Assembly (NCBI RefSeq): GCF_048006345.1
Contig: NZ_CP180351.1
Span: forward strand, 2,542,001-2,606,000
DNA length: 64,000 bases
Direction: 5' to 3'
DNA from: Marivita sp030148515
Lineage (GTDB): Bacteria; Pseudomonadota; Alphaproteobacteria; Rhodobacterales; Rhodobacteraceae
The position numbers and the translations under genes were made by a program. Below the pieces are notes generated by a model. It did not search any database. It saw only the letters and a program-made list of their open reading frames with translations, and had not been told where the DNA came from. Below, one piece after another: positions 43,756 to 51,982 of the stretch. Each line of letters starts with the position of its first letter. Within the stretch, counting starts at the first letter, position 1.

Positions 43756-44153
43756 GTTTTGAGAGCGGTGCTGTCGACTGACCACCGCACAAAACGTCGT
43801 AAGTTGAATACGGACTTGAGGCACCGGCTTGCCGTTGCTGCGGCTGCGCGCGGGGCACTACGAGGGTACCAATGACCTCAATGCTCCCCGTGTTTCGGAT
43901 CCTCCCACCAGAATTGGCACAGCCGTGTCCGTGGAACCCATGACCGTCGTTTTGAAATCGAAACGTCGATCCGCACAGACACTGACTCAAATTGATCGCT
44001 GTAAACGAGCGGGTGAGCGGGGACAGGACCGGGTTGGTTGTAACGTTACAAAGGGGCGTTACGGCGTTTGCAACACCCCGCCTTTTTGGTGTAGATTTTC
44101 GCGGTCAGGACGCGCGCTTGGCCACCTGAGTTAGACGCGGAGACGACGCCTTT
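43756..44153. other. Intergenic region before the cyclase gene
   Basis: 398 bases with no supported gene. It contains the perfect palindrome at 44038-44051 and a GC-rich, partly repeated stretch (GGGGCGTTACGGCGTTTGC) just after it. It is the presumed promoter region of the cyclase gene. Confidence 0.5.
44038..44051. promoter_or_regulatory. Perfect 14-base palindrome, LacI-operator-like
   Basis: TTGTAACGTTACAA is fully symmetric around a central CG, as in many LacI-family operators. It lies 103 bases before the cyclase start. No LacI-type gene is in the window. Confidence 0.4.
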
Positions 44154-47100
44154 ATGGCTCTGATATCAATGAACTTGTCTGAGTTTCTAGAGCAAACCGA
44201 CCTCTCGGATTTGCACGAGAAACTGACTTCGGAAGATATCGACATGACGGTTCTGCCACTGCTCGAGGACGCAGACCTCAAGGAACTCGGGCTCAGCCTC
44301 GGCCAGCGCAAAAAGTTGCTGCTCGGTCTGAAAGCGATGGCGGACAAAGTTGCGACACCGGAGGCCACGAAGGCCAAGGCAACCAACCCGGTTCAACTGC
44401 GCCGATTGAGCGTGCTCTTTTGCGATATGGTCGGCTCCACGGAGTTGGGTGAACGGCTTGAAATTGACGAAATGCAGATCGTCCTTCAGCACTATTACGA
44501 CATCGCATCCAAGGTCGCACAGCATCACAACGGATATCTTGCAGGGTCGCAGGGCGATGGCCTTGTGATGCTGTTCGGTTATCCGAAAGTGCTCGAGGGT
44601 TTTGCCGAACGCTGCGTGCTGGCGGCAAAAGACCTGCAACAGCGGTTGGCGGATGCGCCGGTGCTTCTAGACGGACACGATCCCATCTCGATCAAGACCC
44701 GCATCGGCATTGCCTCCGGCCAAGCCGCTGTGGGTCTCAAGGACGGAGATGGGCCCGGTGGGCAAATTCACCTTGTCGGTCCCGTGGTAAACCGCGCCGC
44801 GCGACTTCAGACCGTCGCCCAGCCGCAGTCTTGCGCGGTCGACACCAAGACCCGTGACCTGACCCAAAGTTCGGTTGCCTATGGCAGCGCCGAACGACAC
44901 CCCCTCAAGGGAATGTCGGAATCGGTAGACGTTTACCATCTGATCGGCCTGCGAAATTCGCAGGACGTGCCGACCATGCCGGCGCTCATGATCGGACGCG
45001 ATGCAGACCTTGAGATCCTCTCCGAGGCCTGGCGCCAAGCACAAGAAGGGTCAGCCGTGACGTTGACCGTTTCAGGCGATGCCGGCCTTGGTAAATCGAC
45101 CTTGGTGCAAAGCTTCCTCGCATCGGGAAATCCCAGCCCGGCCCATTTGGTGCAACTTCGCTGCACGGCTATGGCCGCGCAATCGCCGTTGCGCCCGGTT
45201 GCGGACGCACTTTCCGCATTTGCAGAAACACAGCCCGACGGGCCGCTCGTCTCGACTCTGCTGAATGCCCCGACCCAAGACCTCGCGGATCGCGCAGCAA
45301 GCTTCCTGCATCTCGGTGACGATCCGACAGATGGCGCAGCGCTTTCATCAACAGACCGCGACTCTGTTCTTGATCTGCTTGCCGACTGGCTGATCGGCGC
45401 TCCAGACACACCCGGTCTCGTGGTGGTCGAAAACGCCCAATGGGCAGACGACACGACCCGCGCCCTCCTGTCCTTTACCGCGAAGAAAGCTGCCGAGAAC
45501 GGAACTCCAATCCTGATGATTGCGGTGACCCGAGACGAGGCAAGTGACATCTGGGACAGCACCCCAGCGCACAGAACGCTCGAACTGCAACCGCTGAGCA
45601 AAACCAGCGCCAACACGCTGCTATTCCGCACGCTGGCCGGAAAACCTATTCCCGATGCTGTTCGGAAGAACATACTCTATCACGCCGACGGCAACCCCTT
45701 GATGCTGACCACTCTGGCAGAGGCGCTTGCGCGCCACGAGTTTCCAGAAGTGACCGATGCAGTGATCGTCCCCCATACGATCTACGAAACCGTGTCCAAA
45801 CGGCTCGATTCCATCGAGGCCGGGCGCGGCCTGATCGAAGCGCTTGCGGTGTTCGGCACGCATGTCCCGATCAATGTGCTGAACGACGCGTTCCCGCTGG
45901 TCGACGAGACACGGGACACGACGCTGAACGCATTGGAAGCCGCAGGATTGATCGAACGGCAGCGTGTGGACGGGCTGGATGCGATCGGTATCCGACACAA
46001 GACCTATCGTGATGTGATCTATGAACAGATCGACGGGCCTGTGCGTCGCAAACTGCACGCGGCGGCATTTGATGCATTGCAGGATCTGACCCAGGCGCGG
46101 CCCGAAATTCTTGCCAAACACGCCCAAGCAGCACAGGACTGGCAAAATACCTCGGTCCACGCCTTGGCTGCGGGCGAGACCTTTCTCAAGCGGTCTGCTC
46201 TTGTCGAGGCTGGTCATTTCCTTGAAATGGCGGATGCCGCGCTGATCCGCCTGCCCGGCAGTTCCGAGGTTACAGAAAAACGATTGCGCGCAATCACCGG
46301 GCTCGCCTCTGTCGAACGGTCCCGTTTCGGGATTGCCACCGATCGAAGCGCCGAACTGGGCCAGCAGATCGCCGACCTCGCCCGTGCCATCGGCGACAGA
46401 AACGCCGAATTGATGGCGCTCTACGGTTTTTATTCCCATGCGTTGGTGCGCGCCAATTATCCAAAGGCCAAACATCAGGCAAAGCTGCTTCTGGAAACCT
46501 CGGAACTGAGCCAAAACGATACATTCTTAAAGATCGCACACCGCGCAATCGGAGCTGTTGCACTTCACACCGGCGATCAGGTGACTGCCCAGAAATGGCT
46601 CACCGAGGCGCTTGATCGATATGACCACGACACTGATCTGCCTATCAGCCATTTGCATGGTTATGACCATGCCGAACTCACTTCGGCGCTCCTTGCGATG
46701 TCGCTCTGGATCAGCGGCGATGTGCAGCGCGCTCGGCAGCTCGGTACTTTTGCCATCGACCATTCCCGCGACATCGACCACGCGCATTCATTGGCGCAAG
46801 CGGTGTCGTTCCGCGTCATGTGGGGCGCGATGGCGCGGCACGGATCGGAATTGAAGGACATTGCTGCAGAAGGTCAGGCGGTGGCCGAAAAACACGGCAT
46901 CCGCGTGATGCGGGCTGCCACACGTCTGTTCCCGTTCGCAACGCAGCTGTGCCTTCAAGCATCGACACCAACGACACAGGAATTGGCTGAACTGGACGAA
47001 CGTGTTGTTGAATTTCGCGCCGCAAACCCCTTTAACTATGGACCCTTGCTTGCTTCGGTTCTGGCGGAAGTCTACGTCCGTGCGGGCGATCTCGACGCGG

Positions 47101-47432
47101 CCGAAGCGGTCTTGATCGACGGGGCGCAAACCGAAGCAAAGACAGGCGAAACCTGGACCTCCTCCGAGCTTTTGCGGATGAAGGCCCGCGTGGCGGCGGC
47201 GCGAAATGACCGGGCAACGGCGCAGAAACTCCGCAAGGAGGCGCTTGATTGTGCCATGCGGACACATGCTTCTACGGTAACCTTGCGGATCACCTGTGAC
47301 ATTGCCGAGGGCGATCTCCGCCCTGAAACACTGAGCGCGGTTCAGGATGCGCTGTCGGGAATGGTATCCCTGGATGATGCATGGGACGTGAAACGCGCCC
47401 ATGCCTTGCTTGGCCGGGCCAACGGGGCCTGA
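44154..47432 (+). CDS. SAM-domain class III nucleotidyl cyclase with ATPase and helical-repeat region
   Basis: 1092 residues. Residues 1-62 are a SAM-type helical domain (LPLLEDADLKELGLSLGQRK). Residues about 82-265 are a class III cyclase: metal aspartates in LFCDMVGST (Asp91) and GSQGDGLV (Asp135), and the Asn/Arg pair in VNRAARL (213, 217). The usual purine-selecting Lys is Gly131, and the second selecting position is Pro210. From about 280 comes a P-loop ATPase (GRDADLEILSEA, Walker A GDAGLGKST, LVVVENAQWADD), then a long helical, TPR-like tail. This layout is known for signalling cyclases in proteobacteria. The likely product is a cyclic nucleotide, but specificity is open. Confidence 0.88.
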   Translation: MALISMNLSEFLEQTDLSDLHEKLTSEDIDMTVLPLLEDADLKELGLSLGQRKKLLLGLKAMADKVATPEATKAKATNPVQLRRLSVLFCDMVGSTELGERLEIDEMQIVLQHYYDIASKVAQHHNGYLAGSQGDGLVMLFGYPKVLEGFAERCVLAAKDLQQRLADAPVLLDGHDPISIKTRIGIASGQAAVGLKDGDGPGGQIHLVGPVVNRAARLQTVAQPQSCAVDTKTRDLTQSSVAYGSAERHPLKGMSESVDVYHLIGLRNSQDVPTMPALMIGRDADLEILSEAWRQAQEGSAVTLTVSGDAGLGKSTLVQSFLASGNPSPAHLVQLRCTAMAAQSPLRPVADALSAFAETQPDGPLVSTLLNAPTQDLADRAASFLHLGDDPTDGAALSSTDRDSVLDLLADWLIGAPDTPGLVVVENAQWADDTTRALLSFTAKKAAENGTPILMIAVTRDEASDIWDSTPAHRTLELQPLSKTSANTLLFRTLAGKPIPDAVRKNILYHADGNPLMLTTLAEALARHEFPEVTDAVIVPHTIYETVSKRLDSIEAGRGLIEALAVFGTHVPINVLNDAFPLVDETRDTTLNALEAAGLIERQRVDGLDAIGIRHKTYRDVIYEQIDGPVRRKLHAAAFDALQDLTQARPEILAKHAQAAQDWQNTSVHALAAGETFLKRSALVEAGHFLEMADAALIRLPGSSEVTEKRLRAITGLASVERSRFGIATDRSAELGQQIADLARAIGDRNAELMALYGFYSHALVRANYPKAKHQAKLLLETSELSQNDTFLKIAHRAIGAVALHTGDQVTAQKWLTEALDRYDHDTDLPISHLHGYDHAELTSALLAMSLWISGDVQRARQLGTFAIDHSRDIDHAHSLAQAVSFRVMWGAMARHGSELKDIAAEGQAVAEKHGIRVMRAATRLFPFATQLCLQASTPTTQELAELDERVVEFRAANPFNYGPLLASVLAEVYVRAGDLDAAEAVLIDGAQTEAKTGETWTSSELLRMKARVAAARNDRATAQKLRKEALDCAMRTHASTVTLRITCDIAEGDLRPETLSAVQDALSGMVSLDDAWDVKRAHALLGRANGA

Positions 47433-48751
47433 ACAAATGCACCGCCCGCGATAAGGTGATCGAGCACAGTCAGAACCAGCCGCGCAGGATGGACGCGCCC
47501 CAACCGGGCTGCGATGTCCTGCAATGGCGCGGGGGGACGGCAGGCCACCGCGACATCCAGCGCAGTCAGGCTGCCTTGCCGAATGAAGACGTCACGCCGG
47601 GCCGGCAGCTCGATGGCCGGAGCCCAGCGAATACGCTCGCTGTCCAGCAACGGAGCCCGCGTCAGCGGTGCCGCAAAAGTCAGCGGACCGCCGCCAAGGT
47701 CTGGCACTTTTGCCGGTTCGTCGGGGGCCTCGACCACTGACCAGAACGGTCCTGAGACGCGGATTTGATCGCCATAGGCTCTGGCGGTCGCCTGTTGTGC
47801 TGCGGCAATGGCCTCTGTGTGTTTGAGGCGCAGAAACGCATATGCCGCACTGCTGTCCGCCTCGGGATCAAGGATCGTGCGGACGGCGATCGCCGCCTGA
47901 ACACCGCTGCGGATTGCATGCACCAACCCGTGAGACGCGATCGGATCACGCGCCAGCGCCGCATCCCCGACAAGGACATGGCGGGGTGACACAACCGGGT
48001 CTGACACATAAGACAAACCCGCAGCGACCGGAGGTCCGACAGACACCAACGCGGCATCCGCAAAGGGCGAAGCCCCCGAAAGTTGCTGGCGTGCATAGGC
48101 AAACCGCGACTGCGTCGTCGATCCCGACAGCGTGGCTGCTGTCTGAAACAACGCACCATGCACCTCGTCACCGGCCAGACTGACCGCCCATAGCCATGCA
48201 TTCGGCAAAGCATCCAGCCACATTGTGTGTTCGGCAACAGCGCCGCGCGCGCTGAAAGGGAGGGCCACAAGGTCCGACGCCGGGCGCTTGACCGCGCTCC
48301 GTCCACGGGCGTCCACCACCATTCGGCACGAGATCGCCCCGGCATCGGTTGTGACCTCTGCGACCTGGCCGTTGTCGGAAACTTTGCGCGACCGGGTCGG
48401 CAGAACGCGCACGTGCCGCCCTGCTTCAGCGCGCAGCGCGTTGTGCAAATCCTCACGCCGCAGCAGAAGCGGGCCATCCCCTTCGAAGACACGCAGCTCG
48501 GGAACATCCCGCCAGTTCAGCCGCATCGCAGCAGCAGGGCCGTCGCTGACTTCGCAAACCAACGACAGCAGACCGATATCGTCCAACAAGGGCGCACCTG
48601 ACGCGGGAAAGCTCTCGATCTGGTGGCTTTTGGTGTCCGCCCCTGCGTCGATCAGGATCACGTCCAGACCCGCAAGGCCAAGTTGCCGTGCCGTGATACT
48701 ACCGGCCGGCCCTGCGCCAAGTATGACGACGTCCGCCTTATGCCTTGTCAT
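47342..48751 (-). CDS. FAD-dependent monooxygenase, LodB/QhpG-like maturation enzyme
   Basis: 469 residues. The Rossmann FAD motif VVILGAGPAGSITARQLGLA opens the protein; VDARGRSAV and GDAALARDPIASHGLVHAI are the second FAD-contact regions, the latter in the form found in tryptophan-halogenase-like enzymes. There is no halogenase WxWxIP motif. The nearest functional analogues are LodB and QhpG, flavoproteins that hydroxylate a Trp during cysteine tryptophylquinone formation. It is the last gene of the operon, overlapping the radical SAM gene by 14 bases. Its 3' end overlaps the cyclase gene on the other strand by 91 bases. Confidence 0.82.
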   Translation of the reverse strand: MTRHKADVVILGAGPAGSITARQLGLAGLDVILIDAGADTKSHQIESFPASGAPLLDDIGLLSLVCEVSDGPAAAMRLNWRDVPELRVFEGDGPLLLRREDLHNALRAEAGRHVRVLPTRSRKVSDNGQVAEVTTDAGAISCRMVVDARGRSAVKRPASDLVALPFSARGAVAEHTMWLDALPNAWLWAVSLAGDEVHGALFQTAATLSGSTTQSRFAYARQQLSGASPFADAALVSVGPPVAAGLSYVSDPVVSPRHVLVGDAALARDPIASHGLVHAIRSGVQAAIAVRTILDPEADSSAAYAFLRLKHTEAIAAAQQATARAYGDQIRVSGPFWSVVEAPDEPAKVPDLGGGPLTFAAPLTRAPLLDSERIRWAPAIELPARRDVFIRQGSLTALDVAVACRPPAPLQDIAARLGRVHPARLVLTVLDHLIAGGAFVQAPLARPSKAWARFTSHASSRDTIPDSAS

Positions 48752-50057
48752 CGAACCAATCTGGTCGGGCCACCATCATCTTCTTGTACGACCGCAGCCC
48801 ATAGTCGAGCCACCCTCTCACGAAATCGCAGGCCGGCCGTCCGGCATGCAGAACCTCCTGGTGGCACCCACCGCCACAGAGGCGGCGCGCCCAACAGCTT
48901 TGGCAGGGCGTCTGTCGTTCCACCGTCCGTTCGTCCAGAAACGCAGCACGCGCGGCATCATCCGCTCCGGACTCGAGGGTTCCCATGGCGCCAAGCGGGT
49001 CTTTGACGAAACGATGACAGGCGGAATACGCGCCCTCGGCATCAACCGCGAGATAGTCGCGTGCCGCGCCACATCCGTGGCTGCGCGGTTGGCCGCGATG
49101 CAATTCGCCGAGCACCGTCGCAAGATTGGCAAATGGGTGATCCCGCCCTGCGCTTACGTCATCAAACCAGGCATCGCCACACGAGGTCATCGCATCGAGC
49201 AACCGCGCAAAATCCTGCCCCGCCAAACTGCCTTTGCCCGTCGGGGATGAAATCATCGGAGACACGCCAACCGATGCAAACCCAAGTGCGCCGATATCAT
49301 CGACCACCTTTGGCACATCGAGGTTGAGCGGCGTAACCGTGACGCGTGCGCCGAGTTGGATCCGATCGCGTCGTTCCAGCAAGGGCGCAATCCGCTGCGC
49401 GACCCGGTCAAAGCTGCCCTTGCCCACCTTGTCGGGGCGCAGCCGGTCATTGACCTCGCGCCCGCCATCAAGGCTGACCGTGACAGCAAAACGGTGCCGC
49501 GCGAAGAACTCGGCATCCTCTGGCGCGATGAGCGTTCCGTTGGTGGTCAGCGAATAGCCCACCTGGACCGCACGCGTGGCCCCCCGTTCGTTAGCATAGG
49601 CCACAGAGTGGCGGATCAAATCCCGCGCCACCATCGGTTCGCCGCCCATGAAGGCGATCTTGACCCCGCCCCCGGGAACCGTTCCCGCGATCAGCTGATC
49701 TATGGCCCGCTTTGCCACGTCCCACCCCATACGCGTGTCCGCACCGCCGAAACTTCCGCCCGCCGCATAGCAATAGCCGCAAGCCAGATTACAGGTTTGC
49801 GACACCGTCAAAGCCAGTGCCCGCACCGGATGCACATTGACCTTTGGTGGACCAACCTGCATCGGCGCATCAAGACCAAGACGCGAAAGCTCCTCTTGGG
49901 TGGACGCATCTCCAGCCAGCAAAGCCCGCTGCATGCGGTGCGCGTCGTCCTGCGAGAGCCCGAAGATCGCGGCGGTCTCTGCCATCAGCAACACGTCACC
50001 CGCGACATGGGCCAGCGCGCTTGGGCGCACTTCGGTTTCAGCGAAGTCCAAGGTCAC
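48738..50057 (-). CDS. Radical SAM/SPASM protein, QhpD-like
   Basis: 439 residues. The radical SAM cluster motif CNLACGYC lies at residues 89-96 (Cx3Cx2C), followed by MGGEPMVARDL. The C-terminal SPASM region has the auxiliary-cluster cysteines (RSHGCGAARDYLAVDAEGAY, SACHRF, CQSCWARRLCGGGCHQE). Such enzymes modify peptides or proteins; QhpD makes Cys-to-Asp/Glu thioether bonds in the CTQ subunit of quinohemoprotein amine dehydrogenase. Here the probable substrate is one of the neighbouring proteins. It starts with GTG in a 4-base GTGA overlap with the upstream gene. Confidence 0.85.
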   Translation of the reverse strand: MTLDFAETEVRPSALAHVAGDVLLMAETAAIFGLSQDDAHRMQRALLAGDASTQEELSRLGLDAPMQVGPPKVNVHPVRALALTVSQTCNLACGYCYAAGGSFGGADTRMGWDVAKRAIDQLIAGTVPGGGVKIAFMGGEPMVARDLIRHSVAYANERGATRAVQVGYSLTTNGTLIAPEDAEFFARHRFAVTVSLDGGREVNDRLRPDKVGKGSFDRVAQRIAPLLERRDRIQLGARVTVTPLNLDVPKVVDDIGALGFASVGVSPMISSPTGKGSLAGQDFARLLDAMTSCGDAWFDDVSAGRDHPFANLATVLGELHRGQPRSHGCGAARDYLAVDAEGAYSACHRFVKDPLGAMGTLESGADDAARAAFLDERTVERQTPCQSCWARRLCGGGCHQEVLHAGRPACDFVRGWLDYGLRSYKKMMVARPDWFDDKA

Positions 50058-51982
50058 GGGAACGCCGCGAAGAACGGCACACCGATGTTCTTCTTCGCAA
50101 GATCAAGAGCGATGTCGTTCAGTTTATGCATGGCCAGCCGCGCCTCTTTGATCTTGGCGTTTGCCTTGGGCATGTCGCCCAGTTCCGCTTCGATCAGATA
50201 TGCATCGTGCAGGGCCGCCAAGGCCGCTTTGATCTGGTCAACCGCTGGTTTCACCTCCGGGTTTTCCGGATCACCCGCCTTGATCGGGCGCAGATAAAGC
50301 TCTTCTTGTTCCGCATAGGGTGCCAGGAACCGCTTTACATCCCGGAACTTCTGGTAGTGTTGCATCCCGTCGCTGTCGATCCGCACGGCAAGCTGGAACA
50401 AGCCTTCGGGGTAGGGATCCTTTGACATGCGCAGAAGACCAACAAGGTTGTTGTATTCCGTGTCGAGATGCCCCTCCGGTCGTTCAACATCCACGAATTC
50501 GGCCAACACGCATTGTGTGGCGCGCCGCAAGGAACGGGGTCGTACCACTTCGGTGGGATCGTCCCTCTTCGCTTCGGCTTCCTTGACGGCCTCATCAAGG
50601 TTCGATTCCACAGAATTGTATTTGTCTTTGCAGCGCTTTTCCGTAATTTTGCCTCCGGGCAAGGTCACGGTTTTGGCTGCGTCGAGACAAGGCTTGTAGT
50701 CGCCCAGATCTTTGTCTTTGAAGGCTTTATGCACAAGCCAGAGCGTCTGATTGACCCACCGCAAATGGGTCATTTCGCTGAGCGCGACAGACAGGATCAA
50801 CTGTCGGGCCGCCCGCAAATCCTCGCGCAGACCGGGCCAGGCCGTTTCCTGTTCGGCGGTCACCTCGTCCGGCGTTCGCAGGCTGAAATAGGCGTAAAGA
50901 TACTCCATCGCCAATGTCAGCTCCATGCCAGCCAATTGCTTGCTCAGGTCCTCGACCATTTTCTCGACGGATTCGTACTGATTGAGCCGCAACAGTTCTG
51001 CGGCACTTGGGGTCTCCTTGACCTCCTGACCTTGCAGAACGAAGTCCAATTGCTCCCAGTGCAGGTTGATCTCGTAAGGGTCATACCGATCCGGCCGCGC
51101 CTTGGGCAGAGTGGTCTGAGCAGAGACATCCTTCAACGGATCATGGCGACGACGCAGCCAGTCGATGAACGTCACGGCCTGCGCAGCATCGTCCTTGTCG
51201 GTGCGGTTGGGCAGCATCTGCTGCGGGTCATCGACCTCTCCCAACACCACGTCAGGGTGGTTCGAGGCCCAGTAGTGGCAGGCGCAATCGCGGAAATCAT
51301 GCGTCCACGGACTACACATCGACGAGGTCAGTTCGCCGGGATGATACACCGGGTCAATCATGCCTTCGTCGTTCAAAAAGCGACGCCGCTGCCCGGTCAG
51401 GACAACCGGCACCCCCGCAGGCGATCCGTCTTCCGCGCGTTGCGTCAGACCAATGGTCAGGGGTTTGTCGGGTTCGATCAGACGAATGATCCACCAGACG
51501 GTTTCGCCTTCGTAGGGCGTCAGGCCAGCCGCGTTTTGATAGAGCGCGTAGTCGTACATCATGATCCGCTTGCCGTCCTGTTCGACGAAATGCAGATACC
51601 ACGTGCCGCCGCCCAGCGCCGACCCGGCAGGTCCGGCGAATTGCTTTTTCAGGTCGGTGACCCAAGCGGGGCCGTCCGGGGTAAAGTGATCCGCGATAAT
51701 CGGGTCGCCCGCCGGATCAGAATAGACCAGTCGTGCACCCTGCGTGCCATCAGGTCCTGCAGGTGTGACGCCAAGAAATTCGAACACCAGTCCCGGGAAG
51801 AACCGCACGTCGAGCTGGCGCAGGTCGAACTCCAGTCCCGGAAAGCAATTCCCGACCCCCGAATCCATCAGGGTCGACACCGGATTGCCCAGCACCGGTT
51901 CGGTATAGACTGGATTGCCCACTTTCTCGGGCGTCAGCGCCAGGTTCATCTGCAACGGGCTTACGTCTTTTTCGTCCTTCAT
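50054..51982 (-). CDS. LodA C-terminal-like region fused to VioB/RebD-type ferritin-like domain
   Basis: 642 residues. The N-terminal half resembles the C-terminal part of LodA/GoxA amino acid oxidases (GNCFPGLEFDLRQ at 44-56; SMCSPWTHDFRDCACHYWAS at 221-240), the area where those enzymes form cysteine tryptophylquinone. Candidates include Cys223, 233, 235 and Trp226, 238. From about residue 335 a ferritin-like helical bundle of the iminophenyl-pyruvate dimer synthase type follows, with likely metal ligands in AGMELTLAMEYLYAY (Glu354) and LSEMTHLRWV (Glu403, His406). Both attributions are from motif memory. It overlaps its neighbours by four bases on each side. Confidence 0.75.
   Translation of the reverse strand: MKDEKDVSPLQMNLALTPEKVGNPVYTEPVLGNPVSTLMDSGVGNCFPGLEFDLRQLDVRFFPGLVFEFLGVTPAGPDGTQGARLVYSDPAGDPIIADHFTPDGPAWVTDLKKQFAGPAGSALGGGTWYLHFVEQDGKRIMMYDYALYQNAAGLTPYEGETVWWIIRLIEPDKPLTIGLTQRAEDGSPAGVPVVLTGQRRRFLNDEGMIDPVYHPGELTSSMCSPWTHDFRDCACHYWASNHPDVVLGEVDDPQQMLPNRTDKDDAAQAVTFIDWLRRRHDPLKDVSAQTTLPKARPDRYDPYEINLHWEQLDFVLQGQEVKETPSAAELLRLNQYESVEKMVEDLSKQLAGMELTLAMEYLYAYFSLRTPDEVTAEQETAWPGLREDLRAARQLILSVALSEMTHLRWVNQTLWLVHKAFKDKDLGDYKPCLDAAKTVTLPGGKITEKRCKDKYNSVESNLDEAVKEAEAKRDDPTEVVRPRSLRRATQCVLAEFVDVERPEGHLDTEYNNLVGLLRMSKDPYPEGLFQLAVRIDSDGMQHYQKFRDVKRFLAPYAEQEELYLRPIKAGDPENPEVKPAVDQIKAALAALHDAYLIEAELGDMPKANAKIKEARLAMHKLNDIALDLAKKNIGVPFFAAFP

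Noticed and set aside
47342..48751. Tryptophan halogenase
   Set aside because: The FAD regions resemble halogenases, but the WxWxIP motif is missing and the context fits a quinone-maturation monooxygenase better.
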